Assembly: GCA_021401465.1 (NCBI GenBank)
Contig: JADDMT010000029.1
Span: forward strand, 186,001-250,000
DNA from: Teratosphaeria epicoccoides
Taxonomy: Eukaryota > Ascomycota > Dothideomycetes > Mycosphaerellales > Teratosphaeriaceae
Direction: 5' to 3'
DNA: 64,000 nucleotides
The notes under the pieces were generated by a model. It had not been told where the DNA came from and searched no databases. It was given only the letters and a program-made list of their open reading frames with translations. How positions within the stretch are numbered: the stretch's first letter is position 1; the number at the start of each line of letters is the position of its first letter. A program made the position numbers and the translations under genes. Positions 9,208-20,363 of the stretch are shown one piece after another.

Positions 9208-12200
9208 TCAATACGCCCTCCCGCTCCTCCCCACCGTCCTGAACGCCTCGAACTGCGGACTCGCCCCAAGCGCCAGCGTATCGAAGCGGTCCGTTTGCTG
9301 CCAGGACCACCATGATTAGCACCTCTTCTTCAACCACCTCCCAGGACATGCCAAAGAAAGGGACGATAATTTTCAACTCACCATGTCCCCGAACCCACTG
9401 AACCAGAACCCGACCACGACCACCGCGTACGTGAAGATCAACGTGCTCCCCTTGAAGTAATTGCTCTTCCCCTCCCCGACCACCCAGCCCATCAAGAATA
9501 CCGCCAAGATCACCGTCACCATGTCCCATTGCGGGAAGATGAGGTTGAAACTGTGCTCTAGCAGCTCGCCTGCAGGGGTGTTGGGAGGGAGGACTTGCAA
9601 TGTGTAGATGCCGGTGAAGAGGACCAAGCAAGGGATCTGGAGGAGCATGACTTGGAGCGCGTAGCTCGATCCGATTTCCATGCTGAGCGCCACGTTGCCG
9701 TTCATGGCGAAGGAGATGGCGTTGAGGAATTCCGTCGTGTTCGGCACCAACGCAAACAGCGTAATCCCTATCAGGATCAGTCAGCACACCCCACACAATC
9801 AACATTCCGGGTCAGTCTCAAGTCATGTCTTACCCAAAAACTTCTCGTCAATCTCACTCCCACTCAACACCGCATCCACCGTGTCCACCAAAATCTCCGC
9901 AATCACCGCATATGCCACCGTCGCCGCACACAAAATCACCGCGCTCTTCGTGCGCCCCCAATTCGGCGCATCGTGGCCCCCACTCGCCGCGTGCTCTTCC
10001 ACCTTCTCCTCCCCACCCGCGCCTTCCGTCACACTTCCGCTCCTCCCAGCACCTCCGCCGCCGTCCTTGCCCGGCTCTCTCCCTGACAACGAACTCTTAC
10101 TCACACTCGTAGTCGCCATAACCCGACTCCTCACCGGCGCCTTTGTCGCATCCCTCGCCGCCACAGCCGCAGCCGTCGCTGCCATTTCTGCGACCTGCTG
10201 CACGAGCGCCCGGTTGTCCTCCGCACTTAGACCTGCGATTCGCACGCTCTTGCTCCCCTCGCCGCCATCCGCGCTCTTAGGCGGCACAAGGAACGGTAGC
10301 TGCGATCCATCCGCCTTTGCTGGACTGCTCGCCCCAGAATTCTGCTGATCTTTCAAACTCGGACTCAGACCCGCCTGCTTCAAGCTCTGGTGCAAGATCC
10401 GCTTATACATCTGCGAATCCCGAATATTCTCCCTCGCAAGACTCCCAATCGTGCCCGCAGTCTCACCTCGATTCACGCCCGGTCGTGCAGGAGTGCTAGG
10501 AGTATCGGTCACGGCCAAGCTTGAGCCTCCGGGCACGATACTAGCATGCCTCTCTTCATGTTTCTTGGCCGCCTCCTCCATCTTCACTTCTTTCTTCTCG
10601 TCCGGCTCGTTGTTCCAGATGACGGCTGCGTGCGTGCGAAGCGTAAAGAGTAGTCCGACCACATAAGACAGGAAGAGACAGATGCAGGCGAACCAGGTGT
10701 AAGGCTGGACAGCCTCGATGAAGAATCGGTCGTGAATCGCCGGTGCCTGAGCAAAGTAGCAGCGCCTACAGTCGCGATCGTCAGCACCGGAGCCTCCCAA
10801 GTCGACGCACTGATGGCAGTTGAGCTCGTGACTGCCATAGATCTGGTAGAACAGTGTCGGACCGAAGGCGCCGATGACCGCGAACAGCAGCATGGTTGAA
10901 GTGACACCTGCAGATCTGACGTTGAATCTTTGAGTCTTTCTTCGAATCGCGCCGAAACACATTGATAATCCAGGAAGGAACAGTATACCGGCGAAGATTG
11001 ATCCAATGATAGATCCTTCCACCAACTGCGACTTGCCCTGTTGCAGCGCGACGCAGTAAAGGAAGACCTCGACGATCGTCGAAAAGAAGGCGTTGATCGT
11101 CGCGCCCACGCCCATCGAAGACTGAGCAGAAATGGATGCAACGGCTTGTCCGATGAAGTAAGCCAGCGGGATGATCGATGCCAGGGCCAGGACGAAGATC
11201 AACCCATTTGAAGTGACCCACGTCCGGACACCCAGTGCCTCGAACAGGACAAAGTAGTCGAAGATGACAAACACCACCAACCCGAGCAGATTGATCAAAA
11301 AGATATTTGTGCCGTCGATAGTGTACTTCCAATACTTGAGGCCCACAGCACGATATGTGCACAGCAGAATGCTCGAGCCTTGCTGTCCTCTCGCCATAGC
11401 CGGGATGCGTCCATAATGGCTATCCGTATGGAAACTCAAGGCCAACGGATGTCTCCTCAAATGGTAGAACAGCAGCAGCGTCACTTTACCCATGGGAATG
11501 GTGAAGACCAGGAACCAGCAGACTCCAGAGACCAGGAAGAGGAATGGCGTGATGAGGAAGTAAAAGGACACAAAGAAGACAACACGTCCCAGATTCCACT
11601 TGCCACGCCCGAACAGCCGCTTCTTCGTCTTGTTTCGGGCACGTTCAGCAATCGAACCCTGTCGCCCAGTCCGGCCGAGCAATTCATCAGTCTCCTGCGC
11701 CGAATCCACGTCTTCAATCTCATCTCGTCGCCGTCCAATGATACTGCGGTTGATATCCGTCGGACCAAAGAACAAGCGACCCTCTTCGAGATCGCCGGCC
11801 TGCCAGCGTTCGTACTCGGAGATGTCGCGACCTTCGCCTTCGTCCTCGTGCGCATAGGCTTCGTCGTGTTCGAGCTTCAGATACTTCCCGAACGGATATA
11901 ACAAGTAATGCGACAGATTGATAAGCACACGTCCATAGTCGTAGCAGGACTGCATGCCCGTGATGAAGTAGAGAGCCAGGTTGACCACTCCACCGATTCC
12001 AGCCAGTAGAGACAGCCACCACCCGAAAACCAGCGTCCAGAGAACATTGAAGAGGAAGAGCCACTTGCTGACATTCCCGCCTGGCGCGCTGTGAATGTCA
12101 CCCTCCGCATTCTTCTGCACGGACCGATTCTTCTTGTACAACGCCGGCTTCCAGATCCTGATGCCAAATGGATGCGTCTCGTTGATCGCTTCTTGCCTGT

Positions 12201-13023
12201 CTTTCAATGTGAAGCTCTCCGCATCACTGAGATCCGCATCATCGTCATCATCATTCGTTGGGCTTCCGTTTCCCGCCTCCTCTTCCTCTTCATCGCCTTG
12301 CAGAGTGTCCTCCGAAGACGGAGCGCCTTCACCGTCGGTTTGGCGCAGCTGATTGGCGTCACTCCCCGACACCTGAATCCCTTGCTGACTGTCCTCTCGT
12401 TCCTCGCTGTCGACCGTCTGTAATGTTGGGGGCAGTGCTGTCGCAGTCGTCCTTCTCCTCAATGTGCCTTTGCTCTCCCGCCGCTTCATCGCCCTCTGGC
12501 TCGCCTGCTCTCTGATTCGCTCCCGCTCTTGCTTGGACCGCTGTCGGTCCGCCTCGAGGTCGTTGTTCACCTCATCCACATCGTCATCGACCGAGAACTG
12601 TTGTCCTCTGTGAGGCGCAGCTGCCGAGGGCGTGCGGACTGCTGAAGGACGGGTCGAGCGCGAGGGTGTGGCCTGAGAGAGTGTGCGGCTACTGGAGCCC
12701 TGTATGGTTCCTGCGCATTGTCAGCACCTCATCCTGCCTTCACCGTGAACGAGACACATACCGTAGTCTAGCGGCCGGGGTCTCTGCCTCTTCGCACTGC
12801 CATCCCCAACACTCGCACTACTCGTCTGGCTCGCCTGCATGTTTTCGCCCTCCCGCTCCCTCCCTCTCGCGGCGCTCACGCCAATCGAGCTCGCAGCGCT
12901 GGGTCTCCTGGTCTCTGGCATTGTGGCGTCGGTGATTGTCGTCGATGCGCGGTCTAGCGGTGCTGTGGACCGTGGCTGACTGCCTCTGTCACTGTCGGGG
13001 CCTCGCCTGTCGTTGTCGGCCAT
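9208..13023 (-). CDS. VNX1: Vnx1-like vacuolar cation/H+ antiporter (CaCA family)
   Basis: Four exons: 13023-12762, 12710-9834, 9767-9382 and 9297-9208, giving 1,204 residues. All joins keep frame (introns GTATGT...GCGCAG, GTAAGA...GATAG, GTGAGT...GGCAG). The long N-terminus is hydrophilic, Ser/Arg/Glu rich and acidic (EEEEEAGN, DDDDDADLSDAESF), followed by many membrane segments. Two exchanger repeats are visible: GVGATINAFFSTIVEVFLYCVALQ with GSIIGSIFAGILFLPG, and across an exon join LGITLFALVPNTTEFLNAISFAMNGNVALSMEIGSS. The paired acidic motifs are the ion-binding alpha repeats. A cysteine cluster (HELNCHQC...CRRC) sits in a lumenal-type loop. The length and long N-terminus match yeast Vnx1 (Na+,K+/H+ exchange), not the short Ca2+ exchanger Vcx1. 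The C-terminal exon (QTDRFDTLALG...) removes an otherwise early stop inside a GTGAGT donor. Confidence 0.85.
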
Positions 13024-13924
13024 GGCTGAAAGCGTGAGGTATGCGTGAAAGCTTAAAGTCTCAAAGAAATACCAAGGTACGCCTCGAAGAATGGTACGGC
13101 AACGCTATGCAATTCATGGCGCTCCAAATATTGGCCGCCGTTGCTAATGCAGGTGGTGTGTGAGCATGCGACAGGCCACGTGCGACGAAATTCGACTGGT
13201 CATCTGCTGCTGTGTGTCTAGGAGTCTCGGTACATGTAGGTAGGAACATGACGCTCTGTGTCCGTCGCGATCTGATCGCAAGCTAATGACCCACGCGCCG
13301 GCTGAGCTCGGTGATCGGTCTCGAGATCATACATGTAGATACACATACGGCAGCTTTGTTACATTCCCCATTTCAATCACCCACGGGTGGTATCAGTACA
13401 CGGGACGGCTGGCGCATGGCAACGAAGATGCATAAGGTAGGTCGACATCGCGGCCGACAAATAGCTTGGCTTGGCTTGGCTCGCATTGACCCGGCTTTTC
13501 CCACCCTATCGCAAACCCGATCATTCATGTTCTGCGTGCTTCCCCCCGCCGTACACCATCGTGACATCGACATCGGTTGCGCCGTTTGCACCATGTTCGT
13601 GGGCAGTTCGTGCGTGCTTGCTCGGAGTGTGGGGGACGACTCGAGCGTGGTAATCTGATTTCATCGAGCATTAGTGAAACTTGGGGTATAGGTCGGGTGA
13701 ACCATGCTAGGGACTATCCGAGACGTGGACTCGGCAAGCTTCCAATGTTGTGGCACCGATCATGCATGGACCCTACTCGCTAGCTTGTCCGAGGTGAGGT
13801 AGTTGTGGGCATTGTTGATGGAGACTACCCAACATCGACTAGATCCTGCACCCCATGCACGAGGCTTGCCATGTTTCGCACACAGCTGCCATAGATGGAA
13901 ATTTGAGGACCGCAGTCACAGCTA
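13024..13924. other. intergenic upstream of the antiporter gene
   Basis: No gene is recognised. The first few hundred bases should contain the antiporter promoter on the minus strand. Short open frames here have no recognisable domain. Confidence 0.5.
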
Positions 13925-14532
13925 CTAAGGCATCGTTTCTCTCCTCGCCGACAGATCGTATGTGGCAGTTCGATTCATATCAAAGCCCCCTTTCCCGTCA
14001 AACCGATGACCCTCAACCTTGCCCTGAGCAGACTCCATCGCAGCATCCCGGACCACCTCCCACTCAAGCTGAGACGTCCACATAACCTTCCCATCTTCCC
14101 TCACAGCATCGAGCGCACTCTTCACTCAGGCCACGCCGTTGAACGTCTCGGAATTCTGAGCGACGGCAAGCTCGTGAAACACACGAAATAGCCGCCTCCG
14201 GTCGACGATCTTTCCCACCAGAACTCGAACGAGTAATCCTCGGTCAGGCTCCACGCCGGTGTCGCGTTCTTCGATCCCCCAGACACCAGGGTCGAGACGA
14301 GGATTGCTGAAGTCTGTGTCTTTGGCGTGAATCTTCTTCTGGCTACGGGAGCTCTTCTTTTCGGTTTTGGGGCTGACGAGGAAGGCTCAGTGGAATCTGT
14401 GGACTATCTTTTGCAATGTGAGTCCGAGGGACATACTGGGTGGTTTGTAGCGTACGTGTCTGCCTTGTCCGGCATTTTGGGTTTGGCAGCTCGTGCATAG
14501 AGCGCTACATATAATCGATCTTTGTTCGACAT
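13925..14532 (-). pseudogene. decayed DUF6914-type gene
   Basis: The minus strand reads MSNKDRLYVALYARAAKPKMPDKADT, then a likely intron (GTACGC...CCACAG), then FH*AFLVSPKTEKK..KKIHAKDTDF...GIEERDTG..PDRGLLVRVL, then in another frame VGKIVDRRRLFRVF...ETFNGVA*VKSALDAVREDGKVMWTSQLEWEVVRDAAM...HRFDGKGGFDMNRTATYDLSARRETMP. This is the pattern of a fungal uncharacterised family (DUF6914) whose members read YHWA, RVLVGK and WNCVAWV at the broken points. Visible breaks are TGA where Trp is expected at two sites (both TGG to TGA) and a one-base insertion in the LLVRVLVGK block. The rest is well preserved, so inactivation looks recent. Family function is unknown. Confidence 0.7.
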
Positions 14533-14935
14533 TGCGAGGACTTGTGAGGCCGATGGGGCGGTCCACATATGATGACTACACAGATGAGTTTGCAATCATT
14601 GTGCAGACCAGCAAGACTGCCAAGGTGATTGATTGACGGCCGCAGACATGTTCTGAAGCTCTCAGACTCGCCACCTTTGGTTGTGGTATGATTCCGTATG
14701 AATAGAAGATGAGCGGTGCGCTAGGGAGTAGCCGAGATCCGAACGCCACAAGCTTGTGAAGACAGTGAACATGGACTCGCCATCAAGTCACCCCCAACCC
14801 ATCAATGATATCCCATCAATAATAAACCAATATTAGACAATCACATCACGACCATTTCAACCAAACCAGCAGAATCCATCGAAGAGGCAGACAAGATAGA
14901 ACTGTCCGATATCCGGCCACGAGCCCGCCTCCATC
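14533..14935. other. RPT6 promoter region
   Basis: A 403-bp gap between the decayed gene and RPT6. A TCGCCACC at about 14669-14676 resembles the reverse of the yeast proteasome element GGTGGCAAA but is not exact. I see nothing else to report. Confidence 0.4.
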
Positions 14936-16164
14936 ATGGCGCTCGACACATACTACCACTCCAAGATCGAGAGCATGAAGCTCGACATCCTCCAAGGCCA
15001 AGCCGTCCTCCGCCGTCTCGAAGCCCAGCGCAACGAATACAACAGCCGTGTACGGTTACTCAGAGAAGAGCTGGGTCTGTTGCAACAGCCGGGCAGCTAC
15101 GTCGGTGAAGTTGTCAAGGTGATGAGCACCAAGAAGGTGCTGGTCAAAGTACATCCGGAAGGCAAATATGGTACGTCCACACCATAACAGATGACAATAC
15201 TCGCCACGCCCATGCTGACGACATTATAGTCGTCGACGTGGCCGACAACATCGACATCTCCAAGCTCACCGCCGGCAAACGCGTCACCCTCCTCTCCGAC
15301 TCCTACAAACTCTCCTCCCTCCTCCCCTCCTCCGTCGACCCTCTCGTCTCGCTCATGATGGTGGAAAAGGTCCCCGACAGCACATACGACATGATCGGTG
15401 GTCTCGACGAACAAATCAAGCAGATCAAAGAAGTCATCGAGCTCGGCCTCAAGCACCCCGAACTCTTCGAGAGTCTGGGTATCGCACAGCCAAAAGGTGT
15501 ATTGCTCTACGGCCCCCCGGGAACAGGGAAGACACTACTCGCAAGAGCAGTGGCCCACCACACCGACTGCAAATTCATCCGCGTGTCCGGCAGCGAGCTC
15601 GTCCAAAAATACATCGGCGAAGGCTCCCGCATGGTGCGCGAACTCTTCGTCATGGCCCGCGAACACGCCCCCTCCATCATTTTCATGGACGAAATCGATT
15701 CCATCGGCTCCTCACGCGTCGAAGGGTCCTCCGGCGGCGACTCCGAGGTCCAGCGCACCATGCTCGAGCTGCTCAACCAACTCGACGGCTTCGAGCCCAC
15801 CAAAAACATCAAAGTCATCATGGCCACCAATCGCCTCGACATCCTAGACCCCGCTCTGCTCCGCCCCGGCCGCATTGACCGCAAGATCGAGTTCCCCCCG
15901 CCGACGACGGAGGCGCGCGCGGATATTTTGCGGATTCACAGCCGGAGTATGAATCTGACACGAGGTATTAATTTGACGAAAGTGGCAGAGAGGATGGGGG
16001 GGTGTAGTGGCGCGGAGTTGAAGGGTGTTTGCACGGAAGCGGGCATGTACGCGTTGAGGGAAAGGAGGGTGCACGTGACGCAGGAGGATTTTGAGTTGGC
16101 GACGGCCAAGGTGTTGCAGAGGCATGATGATAAGGAGATGAGTTTGAGTAAGCTGTGGAAGTAG
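14936..16164 (+). CDS. RPT6: 26S proteasome regulatory ATPase subunit 8
   Basis: One of the six AAA+ ATPases of the proteasome base, which unfold ubiquitylated substrates and feed them into the 20S core. Two exons, 14936-15170 and 15230-16164, give 389 residues, the usual length. The intron starts GTACGT and ends ATTATAG. The N-terminal coiled coil (KIESMKLDILQGQAVLRRLEAQRNEYNSRVRLLREELGLLQQPG) leads into an OB fold. Walker A GPPGTGKT is near residue 173, Walker B IIFMDEID near 228, the sensor ATNRLDILDPALLRPGRIDRK follows, and the C-terminus ends SLSKLWK. It is nearly invariant across fungi. Convergent with MCM10, whose stop lies 233 bp downstream. Confidence 0.97.
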
Positions 16165-16397
16165 AGAGCCCCATATCTGGGGCAGAACTGGGGCAGAAGG
16201 ATTGTCGTCCGGTGGTATTCTGCCGGCTGTGACAGTACAGCAGCGCGGGCCAGTGTGCACGGCAGGAGCCATCATCATGGCTGTAGAATAGACGGGACCA
16301 AGCATACTGTACAACAACCGAACAAGCCAAGCCGATGGATATCCAGATCTATCCCCATCTCCCACCCTCCCTAAAACTCCAATCGCAGAAATGCATA

Positions 16398-18860
16398 CTA
16401 CACAATATCCAACTCATCCTCCTCGTCACCAGGATACTCCTGTCTCTCACGGAAATGCCCCCCCTCCCCCATCTCATGAACATCGCTCTCCCTCCCCGGC
16501 TCCCGAATCCCCTTCCCCTCCAACACAAACCTCGCCTTCTTCCTGGGACTCCAACTCCTCCTCCCCCTCCCCCTTCCCTTCCCCAGCCCCTCCTCCGGCG
16601 ACCCCACCAAGGTCCCCCGAGGAGGGAGCAAATCAGCCTTCTTCGCGCCACCCCACCCCACCGCCTCCCGGCCGCCCGCGGGCTGATGCGAGCTCCCAAG
16701 TCCGAAATGAGACTTCCGGTCTTTCGCGGGGGACATGTGGACGTCCGAAGCTCGATTGTTCCACAGCCCAAGATCTGAAGCCTTCGGTCTGTCGAAGATG
16801 CCGGCGCGTTCGGCCAGGGCAGGGCGATGCGGACCTGGCGCACTCGCGGTGGAAGTCGCCGCAGAGACGCCGGTAGTTTTCGCCTGCATGTACTCCGCGC
16901 CCACGCCACTGCCCATCTGGCCCAGCTTCTTTTGCAGCTGCCGCTCCTTCTCGGCCGCGGCGATGCGTTTCCGGCTTTTCTCGCCTTCCGCGAAGCTGTC
17001 GAGCATGCCTGCGTCCTCGGCGTCGAGGAGCGTAGCAGCAGCAGTCTTGCCGAAACCCATGCCGGGCGGGACGGAGTACAGAGTCCCATGCTCCCTCGAA
17101 TTGGTGATGCTCTTCTGCGCTTTGGTGGCTCCATCATGACCGCTCTGTTGTCGCGAACGACTCCTGATTCTCGCGTCTTCATTGCCGGTCGCTGAGCCGC
17201 GCCACATAGTATTGACTTCCATCCGCCCCTTCCGCTGTCTCTCAACGAAGAGATTCAGGTGGAACTCGCAGACTTCCGTGTGCCGCTTGTCGACCCATTG
17301 GCCGCACTGATTTCCGTCTTTCTTGGTGCTGGTGCAGTAGGCTAGATCGCGAGCGACACCGATTTCCATGACCATGTCCTCGGAGGAGCTGAGTTTGAGC
17401 GAGAAGCGGCCGTTGTGTTGGTTGGTTTTCGGGGGCATGATGGCTGGGTTTAGGATGCAGAGGAGCGTGCCTGGCGTTAGTTTCCAAAATTGATCGAAGC
17501 CGGTGCCGAAGAGGAAGAGATCGACCTCCCATTTCAGGTCTGTGAGGTGCAGCACGAGGAATTTGTTTCGAGGTGCTTCGGCATCTTGTTGTGGCTTGTC
17601 CGTGTCGGAAGTCCTGTGCGTAGACTTGGCATCAAATGGTGATGATTTCGAGGCCAAGACAGCAAATACTACAAAGTCTTCCTCGCAGTCAGGCGAATCG
17701 TAGTGTGGTGCTTTGACCTCTCGGAGCAGGCGAGGTATTGTATAGATCTCCTTGCCCTCCAGCTCACGCGCCACAACGGAATGTGCTATATTTCGTTTGC
17801 TGAGGTGGATCTCTGAAAAGGACTCGAAGCTGCCTGACGCGTCTTCCGAAGAGCATTTCTGCGGAGGCTGAATGTCAAGGTCAGATTCACTATCAGCCTG
17901 CTTCTGGTGTTCGCCAGCTTGGTTTCGCTTGAAAAGTCCATTGGCTCGGGGCCGTGTGTGCTTGCTAGAGCGCGATATCCGCTCTGACGAACTCTTCGGA
18001 GCGAGTCCGGTGTGGCTCAATCGCGACGCAGGCTGCATCTCACTTGCAGACGACGGTCTCTCAGACGCAGAGTCGGTCCGCCGCAACGCTGACCTCGTCT
18101 CATTCATAGAGCGTTTGGCGGCATTGAAAGCGGTCGCAGCTTTGTCGAAGCCTTTACTCCGTGACCGCTCAATGCGATCCTGCTTGGCTTCTCGGTCATC
18201 CGCCGTCTGGCGGCTGGCTTTGAGGCGGTCGTTGAAGCTCATCTTGGGTCTCTCGCCACTGAGTGCAGGCGGCGCAGGGGCAGATCGCCTGATCTGTGTA
18301 CCATCTCGTGCCCGCTTCAGTGACACATCGGTAGCTTTCGTAGCAGCATCCAGTCCCAGTCTTCGTCTTGCGGGTGACAGCTGCTCTTGGGGCTGCAGGA
18401 TACGCTCCCGTGTAGGCGACAATGGCACTTCTACGTTTGTTGAAGGACATCGGTGCTCCGAGGTAGCTCTATTTGACTTGACCGGCGACCTCGATCGCTC
18501 TGATGATCTACCGGGCACACTCCTGCCATTCTGCTCCAACTTCCGTTTCTTTTCCAGCTTCTTCTGCTTCTGCCTGAGGCGTATTTCCTCCAGCCGCAAT
18601 TGAATGTCCTCCTCATCTTCGCTGGCATCACTCGCACTTATCGCCAGCTCCTGCAGGGCTTTGCTGCGACTTTGAGATCGTCGCATTGGACTGGGACTCG
18701 GTGATCTGTCCGCTCCGCCCCGGGTGGTGCTGCGGTCCTCCCATCTCCTCCTCCCGCCCGGCGACGACAGCAAGGCCTGGAATGGAGACTTGGGCGGCCA
18801 GTGACTTCCATTCTTGTCCGGCGAGATCTTGGCCCGCGGAGACTCGCGTACCACCACCAT
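16398..18860 (-). CDS. MCM10: DNA replication initiation factor Mcm10
   Basis: Acts at replication origins, activating the CMG helicase and linking it to DNA polymerase alpha. Intronless, 820 residues. The N-terminal third is charged and disordered with a coiled-coil-like run (EEDIQLRLEEIRLRQKQKKLEKKRKLEQ). The central part holds the OB-fold (FVVFAVLASKSSPFDAK...KFLVLHLTDLKWEVDLFLFGTGFDQFWKLTPGTLLCILNP) followed by the Mcm10 zinc motif CTSTKKDGNQCGQWVDKRHTEVCEFH (about residues 509-535), with three Cys and a His as ligands. After that come the conserved SVPPGMGFGKTAAATLLDAED block and a Gly/Arg-rich tail. The start is the only Met preceding the conserved region without a break. It shares a 234-bp divergent promoter with the RNase H2B gene. 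Confidence 0.9.
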   Translation of the reverse strand: MVVVRESPRAKISPDKNGSHWPPKSPFQALLSSPGGRRRWEDRSTTRGGADRSPSPSPMRRSQSRSKALQELAISASDASEDEEDIQLRLEEIRLRQKQKKLEKKRKLEQNGRSVPGRSSERSRSPVKSNRATSEHRCPSTNVEVPLSPTRERILQPQEQLSPARRRLGLDAATKATDVSLKRARDGTQIRRSAPAPPALSGERPKMSFNDRLKASRQTADDREAKQDRIERSRSKGFDKAATAFNAAKRSMNETRSALRRTDSASERPSSASEMQPASRLSHTGLAPKSSSERISRSSKHTRPRANGLFKRNQAGEHQKQADSESDLDIQPPQKCSSEDASGSFESFSEIHLSKRNIAHSVVARELEGKEIYTIPRLLREVKAPHYDSPDCEEDFVVFAVLASKSSPFDAKSTHRTSDTDKPQQDAEAPRNKFLVLHLTDLKWEVDLFLFGTGFDQFWKLTPGTLLCILNPAIMPPKTNQHNGRFSLKLSSSEDMVMEIGVARDLAYCTSTKKDGNQCGQWVDKRHTEVCEFHLNLFVERQRKGRMEVNTMWRGSATGNEDARIRSRSRQQSGHDGATKAQKSITNSREHGTLYSVPPGMGFGKTAAATLLDAEDAGMLDSFAEGEKSRKRIAAAEKERQLQKKLGQMGSGVGAEYMQAKTTGVSAATSTASAPGPHRPALAERAGIFDRPKASDLGLWNNRASDVHMSPAKDRKSHFGLGSSHQPAGGREAVGWGGAKKADLLPPRGTLVGSPEEGLGKGRGRGRRSWSPRKKARFVLEGKGIREPGRESDVHEMGEGGHFRERQEYPGDEEDELDIV

Positions 18861-19094
18861 TGATTGCCTCCCACTATTTCAACTACCTGATTGATACCGC
18901 ATTGTCTGGACCGGGCCGCTGTGTTTGCATCCCTAAATAACATGAAAGCTTGTGCACGGATTGTGTGACGGACAGGGATCTACGTGTACCTTTTGCGTCG
19001 ACACGCGGGAGGAACGCGTAGAGTTCGCGTGGGAAACGCGTAAAGTACTGGACTTTCGCATTTCATCAATCAACACCAACACAACGTTGCGGAG
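18861..19094. promoter_or_regulatory. divergent promoter with two MluI cell-cycle boxes
   Basis: The gap between the start codons of MCM10 (minus) and RNase H2B (plus) is only 234 bp. It contains ACGCGT twice, at 19014-19019 and 19036-19041, with related TTCGCGT at 19025-19031 and ACGCGG at 19003-19008. ACGCGT is the MCB element bound by MBF (Mbp1/Swi6) at G1/S in fungi. Both flanking genes serve DNA replication or genome integrity, so joint S-phase control is a fair inference. Confidence 0.65.
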
Positions 19095-20363
19095 ATGAAG
19101 ACGAGATCAAAGCGGGCAGCGCCAGCCAAGGCGAAATCAGAGGAGACTCGTAAAGCTGTGCTCCCATCACTCGACCCCAGTGAGACGAATCCGCCAAGGC
19201 TATTTGTCTTGCCCAAGGATGTATCGCAGGATGCGCGTATCATCAGTCTGCCCGACCCAGCTACATTGCAGCCGACACGCTATTTTGTTGATCCAGAGCG
19301 AGGCTTTTACCAGTTTACCAGACTTGCGGGACCCAAGAAGGCACAGAGAAGCTGGCTGCTGGCGCCGGATCACACTGAGCATGAGAAAGCAAATGAGGGC
19401 TATGTGCTTCAGTCGCCAGATTTATTCGTGGCTACCACTTTAGATCCGCTGTTTCTCCTACTGCCCGCGCTATCGGTGCGCGATGGAGGGAAGGAATGGG
19501 GCACTCTGCACGATCGACTTTTCTTGGACGACGCAGAGGACAGTTACAGTCATCTCCAAAGTCTGATGCGATGTGACGGCAGCGTACTTGAGATGCGGCT
19601 GGAGCAGCGAATGAGAGACATCTGCGAGCAGATGGGCGAGGGTGGTGACGCTTTCCACAGTCTGGACGAGCAGAGGCTAGTGAAGGTGATCCACAGCAAA
19701 GCACTCAAGATGGTTGAGACTGGCCTGCCCGCTAGCATGGAAGATCACTTTGTCAAGCAGGCGCTTGTGATGCCGGAAGTGAGCTTGACGCGAGATGAGA
19801 GCAGTGTCAGCATCACAGAAGACGCTGAGGCTGGTGCTGATAGCCAAGAATCAACATCAACGGAGACTTCTCAGGCCTCCACGTCATCGGCGTCAACGAT
19901 AGCAAGTGTGTCTACCGCAATGACCTCTGTGACTGTGACGCCTGCGAACGGGCTGAAAGGCGACCAAATAGCACATTTGCTTCGGCTTCGGACGGCACTA
20001 AATTTTATCCTTATCAATTACGTTCCGCCAAAGCTTCGCGCACACCTTCAGTCAACATACAACGATCCCAAGCAACAGAAGCTTGTCGATTTCACCTCTC
20101 TCGATGAGCGGCTTTCCAAGATCAACAAGGCCAGGTCGGAAGCCCAGGCCCTCCGCTCCATCAGCGACAACATTAGTCGCAAGCGCGGTCAACTCGACGA
20201 CGAGGAAGCTCTGGGCAAAGCGGCAGCGAAGAAGCAGAAGCGGGAGGAAGAGGAGGCCAAAAAGAAGAATATGAGCCAGGGTGTCAAGAAGCTCATGAAG
20301 GCCGACACTTCAGGAATGAAGAAATTGAGCAAATTTTTCACCAAGACGACCGCAAACAAATGA
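19095..20363 (+). CDS. RNH202: ribonuclease H2 subunit B
   Basis: Accessory subunit of the trimeric RNase H2, which removes ribonucleotides and RNA-DNA hybrids from the genome. Intronless, 422 residues. The N-terminus holds the triple-barrel part: PPRLFVLPKDVSQDARIISLPDPATLQPTRYFVDPERGFYQFTRL and RSWLLAPDHTEHEKANEGYVLQSPDLFVATTLDPLFLLLPAL, matching the family's SWL and DP.FLLLP motifs. A winged-helix-like region follows (GDQIAHLLRLRTALNFILINYVPPKLRAHLQ). The C-terminus is Lys-rich and ends KKLSKFFTKTT, which resembles a PCNA-interaction box (Q/KxxLSxFF); that last point is inference. Ser/Thr-rich linker at about residues 240-280. Confidence 0.88.
   Translation: MKTRSKRAAPAKAKSEETRKAVLPSLDPSETNPPRLFVLPKDVSQDARIISLPDPATLQPTRYFVDPERGFYQFTRLAGPKKAQRSWLLAPDHTEHEKANEGYVLQSPDLFVATTLDPLFLLLPALSVRDGGKEWGTLHDRLFLDDAEDSYSHLQSLMRCDGSVLEMRLEQRMRDICEQMGEGGDAFHSLDEQRLVKVIHSKALKMVETGLPASMEDHFVKQALVMPEVSLTRDESSVSITEDAEAGADSQESTSTETSQASTSSASTIASVSTAMTSVTVTPANGLKGDQIAHLLRLRTALNFILINYVPPKLRAHLQSTYNDPKQQKLVDFTSLDERLSKINKARSEAQALRSISDNISRKRGQLDDEEALGKAAAKKQKREEEEAKKKNMSQGVKKLMKADTSGMKKLSKFFTKTTANK

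Noticed and set aside
8271..9319. Overlapping plus-strand open frames of 88-266 residues
   Set aside because: They are kept open by the 9-bp minisatellite and run into the antisense of the antiporter gene; products are Thr/Pro or His/Met repeats.
9167..9805. 212-residue minus frame over the antiporter 3' end
   Set aside because: It is a shifted frame of the antiporter exons and reads through its introns; the spliced frame carries the family motifs.
14669..14676. Proteasome-type promoter element upstream of RPT6
   Set aside because: Only a partial match to the yeast element, and that element is not known to be used in filamentous ascomycetes.
16349..17245. 298-residue minus frame overlapping MCM10
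   Set aside because: Arg/Gly/Trp-rich shadow frame; MCM10 motifs lie in the other frame.
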